Positions 1 through 10,265 of a stretch of 64,000 nt of DNA are shown here, in pieces; position 1 is the stretch's first letter; the number at the start of each line of letters is the position of its first letter. Origin of the DNA: Cristatella mucedo. Taxonomy: Eukaryota > Bryozoa > Phylactolaemata > Cristatellidae. A program made the translations under genes and the position numbers. The notes below the pieces were generated by a model, which saw only the letters and a program-made list of their open reading frames with translations, was not told the DNA's origin and did no database searches. The stretch spans positions 184,001 through 248,000 of the forward strand of contig WPIO01000211.1 of NCBI GenBank assembly GCA_009760855.2, in the 5' to 3' direction.

Positions 1-545
1 TGCACTTGATAAAGTGCCGTCAGAGAACTCAATCTCTTTCTATGTGCTTTACATTTGCTGCAAAGGGAAACGCGATTGAATGGTGAGTAATATCATGCTT
101 GATAAACAACATGAATAACTTGGTTAGGGGTGACATGCACAGGGTCAGCATGCACAGTGTCAGCACACATAAGCACATTAATGATGAATCACAGGGATCC
201 ACTAAATGCTGTACTAAATAGGTGTGTTTTTTAGGTTCTTTTAAATGTGGTCAAGTCAGGGGATGTTCTGATGCAAGTCGGGAAAGAGTTCCAGGCTCTG
301 GAAGCATACGAACAAAATGTACATTCTCTCAAGGATTTGAGGTTTGTTCGAGGTATTTGTAAACTGGTGGATTTTGAAAAGCGGGTGGTACTATGCTTGA
401 CCTGGTGGGGGAGTAGTTCTGAGAGATATGCTGGAGCCAAAGAATTATGTGACCTAAAAGTGAGCGACAAAACCTTGAAGTCGATGCGTTGCTTGACTGG
501 TAGCCAGTGCAGGTCGGCGAGTAAGTGGCGTGCTGCGGCAACTCT
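1..545 (-). mobile_element. L2-1 LINE, 3' end, truncated
   Basis: Read on the minus strand this is the end of the L2-1 ORF2 (motifs AWNSFPT and DLTTFKRT) followed by its 3' UTR and the GGCGCTTTA-type stem-loop tail, which runs off the left edge. The ORF2 end is disrupted relative to other copies. The 5' truncation lies near 545. Confidence 0.85.
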
Positions 546-597
546 GTGTATGTGCATGCGTGTGCATGCTCTCGACCGGGTGTGCGGGATGCAATGT

Positions 598-690
598 TTT
601 TCCGTCTGTAACTCCACAAAAACTAAGTAGGTGTTAGGCAGGAGAGTTTGCTACAGCTCACTCATACCTAAGCAGATTTTAACCTCTACT
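598..690 (-). mobile_element. L2-2 LINE 3' fragment
   Basis: Matches the reverse complement of the L2-2 3' end (CGTCTGTAACTCCACAAA and AGGAGAGTTT), as in the copies near 39.95 and 52.2 kb. It is a short relic with no coding content. Confidence 0.65.
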
Positions 691-939
691 CACAGTAAGC
701 CGGCTTACCTTCGGCAATTTTGGAGGCTAGCCAGCCTCCAGAGCCCTGCTGACCGTGCATCTATCTGTCTGATCCTCAAGAAAGATGAGGTTCTATATGT
801 AATTGGTCATGACCCTTGGTGGTACTGCCCCAGCCTGCAATGGCTGCTCAAGTTGCCCCACCCTCTGAGCTGATGCTGCAATCCGGCCATTTTCTTCTGA
901 TGGTCGTCTGCTTGCAATGACTTTGCATCATGGCTATAC
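691..939. other. Intronic sequence, nothing recognised
   Basis: No family motif, splice-bounded reading frame or repeat match was seen here. It lies upstream of the first visible SACM1L exon and is presumably intron. Confidence 0.4.
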
Positions 940-1545
940 CTATGTAATGTAATATAATGTATCTCCGTAGGTAACTCCAGAAAGACTGTGTGCGTTTCGA
1001 AGGAGAGTTTTCTATAGCCCACTCGAAGCCTATGAGGCTTTTGGTATAATAAATACTAGCTGATTTAACAGCCTCTTTTGTATAGCGACAGAAGAGTCTT
1101 TATGGCCATCATCACCGCTTGCAGAGGCGATAGAGAATCGCCCACTACAGGATTCGACCTTGGGATCAAGGTCGTGAAAAGCATCCACCTTACCTAGGTG
1201 TGCCATCACGGCTTTCGGTACACATTCCCTAGCCAGCAGACTCCATCTCACACAACAAAGGCAAAATGAGAAGCAAAGCTTAGTCAGGGAGTAGTTGAGG
1301 TAGTGAGTATCATGGAATTAGTAGCTCAGGACAGCTGTATAGAACATGATATGCCACAGTCGGCGGTGGGAAAGTAGATGGCGTTGCGGAAGAATTGTGG
1401 AAGTGAGTTCCACAGTTTGGGACCTTCATAGCAAAATGTGCTATCGACAACAATAGAACTGCTACTTTATTTACAGTTGAGGACCTGAGGGTATTAGGAG
1501 GCAGGAGCTGATACGTCAGTTCAACCTGGTAGGAGGAGTTAACCA
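940..1545 (-). mobile_element. L2-2 LINE 3' end, split by SINE-B
   Basis: Reverse complement of the L2-2 3' end, starting at the ACATT-type tail (ATGTAATATAATGTATCTCC). It is interrupted at 1043-1213 by a SINE-B and resumes with TTTCGGTACACATTCC, then the GTTGAGGTAGTGAGTA block seen in other L2-2 copies. Confidence 0.75.
1043..1213 (-). mobile_element. SINE-B, inserted in L2-2
   Basis: On the minus strand it begins with the tRNA-like head (GCCGTGATGGCA) and has a degenerate B-box region. Its tail carries the GAGGCTGTTAAATCAGCTAG-like end. The L2-2 sequence GGCTTT appears on both sides, consistent with a short target duplication, so the SINE is younger than this LINE copy. Confidence 0.8.
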
Positions 1546-1555
1546 ATGGCGGTGT

Positions 1556-1617
1556 GTGCTGTGCATGTGCTAGCTGTGTGCTGTGTGTGTGTGTGCTGTG
1601 CATGTGCTAGCTGTGTG

Positions 1618-1687
<70 letters not shown>
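1556..1687. repeat. (GT)n microsatellite
   Basis: A pure TG run at about 1619-1686, preceded by two imperfect copies of a GTGCTGTGCATGTGCTAGCT unit. It lies in a SACM1L intron. Reading frames across it are artefacts of the repeat. Confidence 0.95.
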
Positions 1688-1913
1688 CTGCTTGCGTGGA
1701 ATGAGCTGAATCAGCAGCCTTGCAGTTATTTATGGCTCTCCGCCTTAGGACTCCAAGTTAGGATTTGTGTCGTGAAGTTAAAACTCTTGGCTAAGACTCC
1801 TTCTATCTCTCTACTTATGTCTTGCTCCCTCTCTCTCTTTGATTGTATCAAGCACACTGTCACTTGGTTGCCACGTCACTCATGCCTGCCACCACGTCTC
1901 TTACCGCTTTCAG

Positions 1914-2015
1914 GACTCGGTTGATCTCTTCCTCGGTAACTATGTAGTCGACGAGGCCGAGGGCCGTGCAGCCACGTGTCCGCTCAATATTGGCAGGGAT
2001 TGGAAGTTCTATGTG
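1914..2015 (+). CDS. SACM1L: SACM1L exon: end of SAC domain linker
   Basis: Acceptor CCGCTTTCAG ends at 1913 and donor GTAAGC starts at 2016. The exon is 34 codons in phase 0, beginning [10 protein letters not shown] and ending GRDWKFYV. This is the juxtamembrane segment after the catalytic domain. Confidence 0.9.
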
Positions 2016-2867
2016 GTAAGCATTGGCTCTCGCTCCTTTTTTTCTTTGCGATCCTACTCATAAGGATCGCTTGCATGAGGATTACTCGTTCGGCATGCAT
2101 CGCTGTGCCACTTGGTTGTTGCTGGTGCCCAGCGGCTGACTTTGTTGAACTTGCTCCCTTTCAGCTGCCTCTGGCCTCGGTGGTGGCATTTGCCATGATG
2201 ATGGTGTCGCTTATTCTGCCCGACGGTAAGTGGACACGTGTTGTGTTCGCCCATGCTGCCATGAGCTAAGCTTGCCCTCGCTCTCATGCAGGGCAGATTG
2301 AGCGTTCCAGTGCTGTGCCTGCCTCGAGTGGCTCCGAGTGGTTTGGAGCGTTGCTGTGTGAGAGCAGCAAGATTTCATTCAAATAAAGAGACTTCGTGTC
2401 AAGTGGGAACCCTGCAAACGAGCTAAACTTGGCTTTCTTTCAGTCTTAGGCAAAAGTAAAGCTAAGATCAGTAGATCAAACAGCCTCATTTATTAGCCGG
2501 CAGAAGCTATAACTCTCATTTGCAGTGGCTAATGAACAACTGTCTTTTGCAGGACTCTAACCTTGGACACCGGATCGTATAGTGCGGAGCAAATTACCGC
2601 TAGGACAATATTAATGCTAATAATAAACAATAAGTCGTTCTTACAAAGTACTCTTGAGGGGTCTAAGTTTCTATCCAGGTTCTTGACAACTCTGCAGCAC
2701 CATGTAATATAATGAATCTCTCAGTCTCTAACTCCACAAAGACTAAGTGGTTGCTTCCAGGATAGTTTTTATTAGCGCATTTAGCCTGAGCAGCTTTCGG
2801 TATGCAGTCGGTATCCAACAGACTTCATCTCACACAGCAAAGACAACGTGAGAAGCATAGCTGAGTC

Positions 2868-2906
<39 letters not shown>

Positions 2907-4803
2907 GCAATACACTTTTTAAAGTTCCCTCAGAGAACTCAACCCTCTTTCTAGGCGCTTTACATTTGCTGCAAAGTTAAACGCGATTGAATGGTGAGTA
3001 ATATCGTGCTTGGTAAGCAACATGAATAACATGGTTATGGGGGACATGCGCAGGGTCAGCGTGCAAGTTTGGTTAGTGATGAGGGCAGTTGACAGGCAGA
3101 TGGGAGCCAGGATTTTCAGGTTGGGGGTTTCAGGGAGCTCCAGGCTTCTTCATTAGACATGGGTACCACATAACTAAGGACAGATTTTGAATAAAAAAAT
3201 TGACAAATCTGTACGACTCGTTCCTTTTGCATAATCACACTGCTCTTCCCCCTTGGACCTGGGAAAGTTTGCTCCAGGATATAGCTACTTCCCTCTGTCT
3301 ATGGGGTGGGGTAATTGCCTCCCCTGCCCCCTGGCTCCACCACTGGCAGTTGAGGTAGTGAGTAGCTTGGAAGTAGCAGCTCAGGACGGCTAGAAAGGAT
3401 TTGTCTCAAGGCGGCGGCAGGAAAGTAGATGTTATTAATAAATAAAAAAATCCTAGCTGATTAAACAGCCTCTTTTTGTATCGCTTGCAGTGGCGATAAA
3501 GAATCGTCCACCGCAGGAATCGAACCCACGACCTCGGGACCGAGGTCGTGAAAGCAACTGCCTTACCTAGTGTGCCATCATGGCTCACCAACATTGCATA
3601 GGAATTGTGAAAGTGAGTTCCACGGTTTAGGACCGGCAGAGCAAAAGCTTGTGTCACCAACGGTCTTAAAGCAAAGGAATTTATTACTCGTTTTTTTAAA
3701 TGACATGCTTAGTATCGTGCCTAGACTTAGACCAGCATGCAAGAGCACACAATAGTGGGGTCTCGGTTAGGATTAGCAGTCGGGAAAAGATAAGGTTTGT
3801 AGCTCGGGGTCCCTCATTGTTCGGATTGGGATTTCCTACATGGAACTATGAGATAATTAGTTCCCCGAAGCCGAGCGAACTGTTCCTGCATAAAAAGTAA
3901 CAGCAAATACTACCATATAATTGCAAGGGTATTATAATTATTATCGCCAAGGTTTTACCCTACCCACATTTAATCCATTTGTAATGACACCTTCTTAGCA
4001 ACTTTAAGGCTCACTTTAGTGTTCAATAAATTACCATTAAATTAATTAGCTAACCGATGCTATTTTGGAAAGCTGGGACAGCTGATCCATTCAAAGTCTT
4101 TACAACAATCAAATACTAAAGAAGCCCCTACAAGTTCAGTGGGTTCAAAGTTGAAAATCGGTTTTATTTGCCCGACAAATCGGGTTATCGGTTTTAATAG
4201 AATAAAATCCTATTTTGCCGATTAGAATCTGGTTTATTTCGGCGTATTGCAACACTTCAATCGTGCTCCTTGTCATTTGCCATCAGCCCGAGAGCAGCAC
4301 GGACACGCGATTCACGCGCTTCAGTCGTCATGGTGGCTGGGCCCAGTCTGACTGCCGTATGCCACTAAAATGGGCTGCTATGTGAGAAATCCCGACTTAA
4401 CTTTAATAAAACCGAATAAGGCCGGATTTGTGCCAGGATCCGGGTGGTCGGGTCATACATAAAAACCGATTAAAATGCAAATAGTTGAAACCGCTGTTTC
4501 ATCCACGATTGGGTTAGGTTCAAAACCTGCACACGGTAAGTGGCCGCAAGTCTCTGTGTATTGGCTAGGCGTCTCGAGCTGGCCACCTTTGACCCTGGCC
4601 ACCTTTGAGTTGCACCTGTGACCCAGCAACGACGAGTTGCGATTCTGCGATTTGTTGCAGAGCACTTTGCCGAGCAGCTGATGTACGTGACATTCTGGGG
4701 CGCTGCCACCGTGCTCTGCCTGTCCTGCATCTACTTCTACGGCCACGACTTCGTCGACACGCCCAAGCTTGCTGCTGCAAAGTCTGAGAGCAAGAAGCTG
4801 TAG
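1914..4803 (+). CDS. SACM1L: SACM1L, phosphatidylinositol-3-phosphatase SAC1 (3' part of gene)
   Basis: SAC1 is an integral ER/Golgi phosphoinositide phosphatase that mainly turns PI4P into PI. Three exons are visible: 1914-2015, 2165-2225 and 4661-4803. They join in phase (0, then 1) and encode 101 residues ending at the TAG at 4801-4803. The frame starts with [10 protein letters not shown], the conserved end of the soluble domain, then RDWKF just before the membrane anchor, then two hydrophobic helices (one in exon 2, one in exon 3), and [10 protein letters not shown] near the C-terminus. This matches the order in vertebrate SAC1. The catalytic CX5R motif and all upstream exons lie left of the window. 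The tail ends SKKL and not in the KxKxx-type retrieval signal of the human protein. Identity is from recognised family sequence; junctions are inferred from splice sites and phase. Confidence 0.92.
2165..2225 (+). CDS. SACM1L: SACM1L exon: first C-terminal membrane helix
   Basis: Acceptor TCCCTTTCAG ends at 2164 and donor GTAAGT starts at 2226. It encodes 20 residues plus one base: [20 protein letters not shown]. It is a hydrophobic helix equivalent to the first anchor helix of SAC1, which also begins with LP after the WKF motif. The upstream intron is only 149 bp. Confidence 0.9.
2475..2600 (-). mobile_element. SINE-B, degenerate
   Basis: Shows the SINE-B order on the minus strand (an AACAGCCTC end, a GCAGAAG block, a CTTGCAGTGGC-like block and remnants of a B box) with many substitutions. 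It is an old copy. Confidence 0.45.
2868..3084 (-). mobile_element. L2-1 LINE 3' tail inserted in L2-2
   Basis: Begins with (AATAAT)n, then the tail stem-loop, then the 3' UTR in reverse (CATGGTTATGGGGGACATG). It is 5' truncated and splits the L2-2 motif GAGTCAGGAGAGCAGTTGA. Confidence 0.8.
3093..3345. mobile_element. Non-autonomous hAT-like MITE with 8-bp TSD
   Basis: The element is flanked by a perfect 8-bp direct repeat, GCAGTTGA, at 3085-3092 and 3346-3353. Its ends are imperfect inverted repeats: CAGGCAGATGGGAGCCAGG at left, and CAGTGGTGGAGCCAGG as the reverse complement of the right end. CAG ends with an 8-bp duplication are typical of hAT elements. It has no coding capacity. Confidence 0.75.
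3431..3590 (-). mobile_element. SINE-B, inserted in L2-2
   Basis: Well-preserved minus-strand copy: ATGGCACACTAGGTAAGGC-type A-box region, the CGACCTCGGTCCCGAGGTCG palindrome, B box GGTTCGATTCC, and the GAGGCTGTTTAATCAGCTAG end. Confidence 0.85.
3700..4145. other. Intronic sequence, nothing recognised
   Basis: AT-rich SACM1L intron. No repeat match or splice-bounded frame was seen. Confidence 0.4.
4151..4476. mobile_element. Possible MITE with inverted ends
   Basis: The left end (AAAATCGGTTTTATTTGCCC at 4154) and the reverse complement of the right end (TAATCGGTTTTTATGTATGA) are similar, giving terminal inverted repeats about 325 bp apart. No clear target duplication was found, so classification is open. 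Confidence 0.35.
4661..4803 (+). CDS. SACM1L: SACM1L last exon: second membrane helix and C-terminus
   Basis: Acceptor TTTGTTGCAG ends at 4660. Two bases complete a split Glu codon, followed by [18 protein letters not shown], then a cysteine-containing hydrophobic stretch and [10 protein letters not shown], and a TAG stop at 4801. Vertebrate SAC1 has the same pattern of helix, GKDFVDAPRL and a short charged tail. Confidence 0.92.
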
Positions 4804-6650
4804 GCTTCGCGGCGACTGTGGCAGTGCGGCGGCCACATCGTGGCGGCCACATCGTGGCGCGTGACCACCCGGCGGCTGCCCCTATCTGGCAGTCAATGTG
4901 GCCGCCCTCCACCCACCGGACCTGATTGCTGCCCGTTGCTGGCACTGGCAGCGTTTTGAGCGGGAAGCCTCGCTCCTGGCTGGGACTGCAGTCGTACTTG
5001 CGCGCGCGTGACCTTACCCGTCGCGCTACGGTTCGTCATCTTGCCACGTCAGGCACTTGACGCGGCGGTCGCACCGAAGGTAGCCCGTGGCCGTGCTGTC
5101 TTGCCGATAAATGCACTTGGCCATGTTTGTCGGGCACGAGCGCATAACCCTGCGAACGGCCAATCGAAACGAGTATGTGACTATTAGCAGACGAGCAGCA
5201 ACATTCAGCAAGTGATTCAGTCACCGTGCCCGAGCTTCGTGTGGGATCTCCTCCGAATCCAGGCGGATGCTGTGGCCGACAGCAACAGCAGCACGAGTCC
5301 GTGGAGCCTGAAGGTCAAGGTCGATGAGGCTAATGCCACTGCCGAACTTGCCCCTCGAGAGTAACTCGAGAGGCGTTGCCCGGTTGGCTGTCTGAGGCTG
5401 CTGCTGGTGCTGCTTCTGCCTCTGGGCTGCAGCAGCAGTAGCGGCTGCTCGCTGGCCCGTCTCTTCTTGTCAAAGCAGCAGCTGCATCGTTGCGATTGCT
5501 TTCGCGTGTGTGCCGTGCCGAGCTCTCCCCTCGGAACTCCGCACCGTGCCGTGGCGTGCGAGGGCGCCGTCCCAGGTCTGCTGTCAGAATGTCGGCTCTG
5601 CAATCCGCCAACGCCGTGGTTCACCGAGCTACGTGAACGCAGCCGTATTCGGCAGCAGCGGGCGACCGCTTCGTGTCCTCCGGCGACCGCTTCGTGTCCA
5701 CTGGCAGCCGTCTGAGTCGAGATCGAACAGCTGCTCGCTGCAGCACAGCCGGCTGTCACGTGCCCTGTCACGTGCCCTATCACGTGCCCTGTCACGTGTT
5801 GCTCTTAGCGACGTCACTAGGAGCCAAGCCGGTCGCAAGACGAGCGCCTTGCGCCTCGGCTCCTGAGCAACTGGTGCTGCCCTGCCACTCGCAGGCAGGC
5901 ACGCGTCCGGCATAGCTGCTTCCGGTGCATACGGTGCCCTCGGCTGTGGCTGCAGCAGGCGGCATGGGCGTGAGGCCTCGCATGGCCTTGCGTGCGCCGA
6001 GTCTTGCATGAGGTCTCAGAATGTAGTGTGTCGACTGGGGACGGCTCGAATTGTCTTTAATATTGTGGTGTCACTCGAGTGCGCTCAGTGCAGTGAGATC
6101 TGTGAGCTACGGCGTATTGGAAAAGGAGCGGCTGCCAGTGGCAAGCGGGGCTGCTCTGTCGTGGTCGGGCAGCACCGCTTGGCCTGGTTCGACATCAGCG
6201 CCAAGATCCTGCTGTCGACGATTTCTGTTTGCTTTGCCCAACGTTTTTTTTCGTCCACAGCAGTCGCCACAGTAGGGCTGTGACCAGAGAGAGAGTGCCG
6301 ATCAGCTGGGGCCTGGCCGCAGATGACCTTGGCCTTGGCTTGCTGGGGTCAAGGGTCAAGCCTGGGCGATGGGCGCTGGCGATCCCTTTCAACCGCTAGC
6401 AGCACAGGTATAGGCTTGATGTGCGCGGCCAGTCGTTCATCGTTTGTCCCTTTTCATGCATCTGCTCAGCCGCTGCTCGAATGCTGGCCCGACTCTTCCC
6501 GTGACCGGCCTCCGGGCTCAGCACATCGCAGCTGTATTGCAAAGTACATCCTAGCCGTAGGGTGCTCTTCCATGATTTTGGTCGAGGGTTCGAATCCAGC
6601 AGCAGGTAATCGCACATTGGCTCACCGCTAGCTTTAGGGATAGCTGCAAA
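4804..6650. other. GC-rich block downstream of SACM1L
   Basis: Abruptly CpG-rich compared with the flanks, with short tandem repeats (a GCGGCCACATCGTG pair near 4830-4858 and a GCGACCGCTTCGTGTCC pair near 5662-5700). Open frames up to 192 codons exist on both strands, but they are Ala/Arg/Ser-rich, lack recognisable domains and are expected from composition. The SACM1L 3' UTR must begin here. The rest could be a CpG island or the 5' end of an unseen gene. Confidence 0.5.
5754..5800. promoter_or_regulatory. Four CACGTG boxes at 12-bp spacing
   Basis: CACGTG occurs at 5757, 5769, 5781 and 5793 in a tandem TGTCACGTGCCC array. CACGTG is the canonical E-box bound by bHLH-zip factors (MYC/MAX, USF, CLOCK/BMAL types). 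Function here is inferred only from the motif and the GC-rich setting. Confidence 0.45.
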
Positions 6651-6914
6651 TGCTCATCTGCTGCTATGCAAACGAGGCTAGTTGAACAGTTAGCCAAAGC
6701 TTTTTGTTAAGTCGTACAGCAATAGCTAGTACTCCGAAGGGCGATTGTGCTTTGATAACAGAAACTCGGTAGAGCATGCAACCCATTATCTCACGGCATC
6801 GTGTAGTGGTGCAGGTGCAGGCTGATGAACCCATATAAACAAACATGCATTCTGTCTGTGCACGGGTATAACTGTATTTACTGAGGCATCTACTGTGTAC
6901 CTGAACTTGTGTTG

Positions 6915-7900
6915 TTCTGTTTGATCTTTCGGCTGCTTTCGATACTACTGATCACAAGAGTCCTTCTTGTGTGCCTCTCATCTCGCCTGAGCATCGCTGG
7001 CGCTGCACTGCAATGGCTCAGGTCCTATCTCAGTCAGAGACTCGAGACTATTGATGTGAGCGGACATTGATCATCCGAGGAACCTCTGAAATATTGGGTA
7101 AACCTCGGAGCTTTGTCAGCTTCTTTTGTGCTTTTTTGTGTTTTTTTCTTCTTCTTCTTTTTTTTCTTTTGTGCTTCGTCAGCTTCTTTTCACGGTTTAC
7201 ACCCTTTCCCTAGCCGATGTGACCACCAAGCACAATCTGCATTCACTTTTATGCAGACGATGCTAAGTCGCACCTTTGCATTGGTCCCTCCCAGCCCTCG
7301 AGCACATTAAATTCTCTACACCCCCTTGCTGAATGTCATGATGACATTTTCACGTGGATGCCAGCAGACCTCCTAAAATTGAATGACGACCAAACTTTCC
7401 TACTAGTTATGGGCAAACCAAGTGACATTCGGAAATTGGAAAACCTAACGCTCAAAATCGGCTCTGCCAGAATGTCTCTTGTTGAACCTGCACGTTATCG
7501 ATGTGTCCTGTTCTAAAGTGACCTTTCGTTAGACGACCACATCAACTCCATAGTCAAGTCTTACTTTCAGCTACACAACATTGCTAAAATTCGGGCTTGC
7601 TTGGACAGGTATACTACATTGAAACTGGTCTATGCATTTGTGACATCCCATCTTGACTTCTGTAACTCACTGCTTGCTATGCAATCGGTGCTTCAAGTTG
7701 GTGCAAAGCTCTAAAGCTAAGCTCGTCTGTCTTGCGAAAAGAGTTGCCACATTTCACCACCTGCACTGGCTCCCAGTCAAGCAACGCGTCGACTCCTAGT
7801 TTTGCCATTCACTTTTAGGTTCCTTTATTCTTCGGCTCCAGCCTATCTATCAGATCTACTCCACCAATCGAAGTATCGTTCAACAGGTGCTGTCATATAT
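6915..7900 (+). mobile_element. L2-1 LINE ORF2, old broken copy
   Basis: Pieces of reverse transcriptase are readable in shifting frames: a [12 protein letters not shown]-like segment near 6930, the ALQWLRSYLSQRLE region near 7010, and the later RT/thumb region through [12 protein letters not shown] near 7770. A pyrimidine/T-rich insert lies at about 7130-7190. Many stops and frameshifts show it is dead. Confidence 0.75.
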
Positions 7901-8064
7901 CTGTCCGTAACTGCGAAAAGCCTGTGGACGCTACCTCAAGTCCTAAGCAGCTTCCGGTATGTCTTGGGTGGATAAGAGTGTACATAACTCTGCGATAGGA
8001 GGAACGTTGTTGTGGTATGACGTTCGCAGGGCCAGTGCGACTACGCTGGACTTGAGGAAGCAGA

Positions 8065-8178
8065 GATAAAAGCAGCTCAGTGCTCTTCCCTGCCACAGCC
8101 TCGAAAGCGTCGGCACTATATATATATATATAGTGCCGACGCTTTATATGTGGCAGGGAATAGCACTGAGCTTTTATC

Positions 8179-8180
<2 letters not shown>
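8065..8180. repeat. Near-perfect palindrome with (TA)n centre
   Basis: The left arm (GATAAAAGC, CTCAGTGCTCTTCCCTGCCA, AGCGTCGGCACTATA) is mirrored by the right arm at 8127-8178 (TATAGTGCCGACGCTTTATA, TGGCAGGGAATAGCACTGAG, CTTTTATC). The arms are over 50 bp with few mismatches and the centre is TATATATA. It could extrude as a cruciform. Confidence 0.85.

Positions 8181-8220
<40 letters not shown>
8181..8220. repeat. (TA)n microsatellite
   Basis: Alternating TA run with one internal C, directly abutting the palindrome's right arm. Confidence 0.9.
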
Positions 8221-8268
8221 AGTATTCGGGGACCCAGGTCCCGAAAAACTGTAACGCGGCGAATTGGC

Positions 8269-8445
8269 GAGCCGCGATGGCACATTAGGTGGGGCAGCTG
8301 CTTTTCACGACCTCGGGAGCGAGGTCGTGTGTTCGATTCCGGTAGTGGGCGATTCCTTATTGGCACTGCAAGCGTTGGTGAAAGCCGTCAAGGTTCTTCT
8401 GTCGCTACACTAAAGAGGCTGGCTGGTAAATCAGCTGGTATTTGT
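8269..8445 (+). mobile_element. SINE-B
   Basis: Starts GAGCCGCGATGGCACATTAG, has the CACGACCTCGGGAGCGAGGT palindrome and B box GTTCGATTCC, and ends GGTAAATCAGCTGGTATTTG. It is a full-length-looking tRNA-derived SINE. Confidence 0.85.
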
Positions 8446-9114
8446 TTGCAATATTCATAGACCTCGTTATAGGCTCAATAGTATTCTTTTGGTCAGTAAA
8501 GCAATACCGCCATCGGTTCAATTTTTATTTTCTACGTTTTGGCAAAGAAAGACTGGAGTGAGGAAGTCTGGCCAGGCTGTAGAGCCGTGGGGCGGGTTCT
8601 TCGGGCCCCTGGGCTTCGTCTTCGGTGTTTCGACACTAACCGCCAGTTTTTTGTTTGCCAAAAATCCCATATACGGCACCGTGAGCAGATGCGGAAACTG
8701 CGTTGGCGTTCTCCGTTTTTAACGTGACAGGTATAACCTTTTTCTACGACTGTAACTATTTTATAAAAAACAATTAATTCACTTTGGGCATGGGCCTGTG
8801 CTGGGACCCGGGTCCCCGCCAGTAGTAGTATATATAATAGTATAATAATAGTGTAGCTTTGGCAGCCAGCCGCTATTAGACCGATGTTTAGCTTCTTCAA
8901 TATCCGCGTCACACCGTCGAGTGCTGAAGCAGAAAACTTGTTGTCGTCTTTTGCAAGCAGGATCAAATTAGCCAATCAATGGATAGCGGGTTAAAATTAG
9001 CCAATCTGACTCTTCGTCGTGTCATTGAAGACTTTTGAATAAGCTAACCTCAACTTTCTATTGCACTGGCTTTGTGCATGGGAGGCAAAACCCTTCGAGC
9101 ATATATTGCTGACG
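8446..9114. other. Unassigned sequence
   Basis: No family recognised. A 13-bp block, AAATTAGCCAATC, occurs twice near 8965 and 8993. Open frames here lack family motifs and splice support. Confidence 0.35.
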
Positions 9115-10265
9115 TTCTCACTTAGATGACAGAGCAATATTCAAATTGAATTACGATAAAAACGATTTGCTTGTTAGGGAACACCTAGGACCCATGCTCT
9201 CAGCTACTACGGCAATCATGAGCATCTGCTTAGACATGGATACCACATCCAAGTTGGTCCGTCCATTCATGATAACTAAACGATGATAAAACGAACTTAA
9301 TAGCTATGGGCAAACCCAGTGTGATTCAGAAATTGGAAAGGCTGATGCTTAAAATTGGCTCTGCCAGCATATCTCCAGTTGAATCAGCTCGAAATCTAGG
9401 TGTCATGTTCCAAAGTGACCTCTCATTAGATGACCACATCAGCTTCACAGTCAAGTCTGCTTACTTTCAGATACATAAGATTGCTAAAATTTGGGCTTGT
9501 TTATATAACAATGCCGTGTCTAAGTTGGTCCATGCATTTGTGACATCCCGTCTTGACTTCTATAACTCACTGATTGCTGGCCTACCGGCATGTGCAATCA
9601 GGCGATTACAGCCGGTGCAAAACTCTGCAGGTAGGCTTGTCTGTCCTGAGCGTCGCAGTTGCCAAATCTCACCACTTCTCGCCGACCTGCACTGGCTACC
9701 AGTCAAGCAACGGATTGACTTCAAGGTTTTGTCGCTCACTTTTAGGTCACTTCATTATATGGCTCCAACCTATCTCTCAGATCTACTCCCCCACTAGGCC
9801 AAGCAACCTACCACCCGCTTTTCGGAATCCAACAGTTTACCGATACCTTGTACAACCCTCAAGTCTTTGGAGACCTAGCATTTAGTTAGTATGCTTCCAA
9901 AGCCCGGAACTCACTCCCGACTTGCATCGGAACATCACCTGAATTGACCACATTTATTAAAAACTTAAAAACAGACCTGTTTAGGACAGTATTTAGTGGT
10001 TCCCTGTTAATTGTCCTTCAGGTGCTTATGCGTGCTGACACTGTGCATGCTGCCACTTACCGCACATTTGCATGCTGACCGTGTGCATGTCATCACTAAC
10101 CATGTTATTCATGTTGTTTATCAAGCATGATATTACTCACAATTCAATCGCGTTTCCTTTTTCAAAAAATGTAAAGCGCCTAGAAAGAGATTGAGTTCTC
10201 TGAGGGCGCTTTATCAAGTGCATTGTTATAGCTACCATTATTATTACTATTAGCTCGTCTCCACT
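9115..10265 (+). mobile_element. L2-1 LINE, ORF2 C-terminal half and 3' end
   Basis: ORF2 is readable from about 9306 to 9797 ([52 protein letters not shown]), then frameshifts, then the full 3' UTR, stem-loop and a short (ATT)n tail. The part before 9300 is scrambled: RT fragments appear out of order, suggesting rearrangement at insertion. Confidence 0.85.

Larger units (their letters stand above)
2700..3690 (-). mobile_element. L2-2 LINE 3' end carrying three later insertions
   Basis: L2-2 blocks run at 2700-2867, about 3084-3092 with 3346-3423, and 3592-3690. Between them sit an L2-1 piece (2868-3084), a 253-bp hAT-like MITE (3093-3345) and a SINE-B (3431-3590). Removing the three insertions restores the L2-2 order seen in the copy at 52.2-52.87 kb. 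Confidence 0.8.

Noticed and set aside
5217-5795. 192-codon minus-strand frame in the GC-rich block
   Set aside because: Low-complexity composition, partly encoded by the CACGTG minisatellite; no family features.
6560-6640. B-box-like GGTTCGAATCC suggesting a tRNA or SINE
   Set aside because: Neither a cloverleaf nor the SINE-A/SINE-B body could be recognised around it.
8532-8975. 147-codon minus-strand frame
   Set aside because: No recognisable motif, no splice context and compositionally ordinary; not called.
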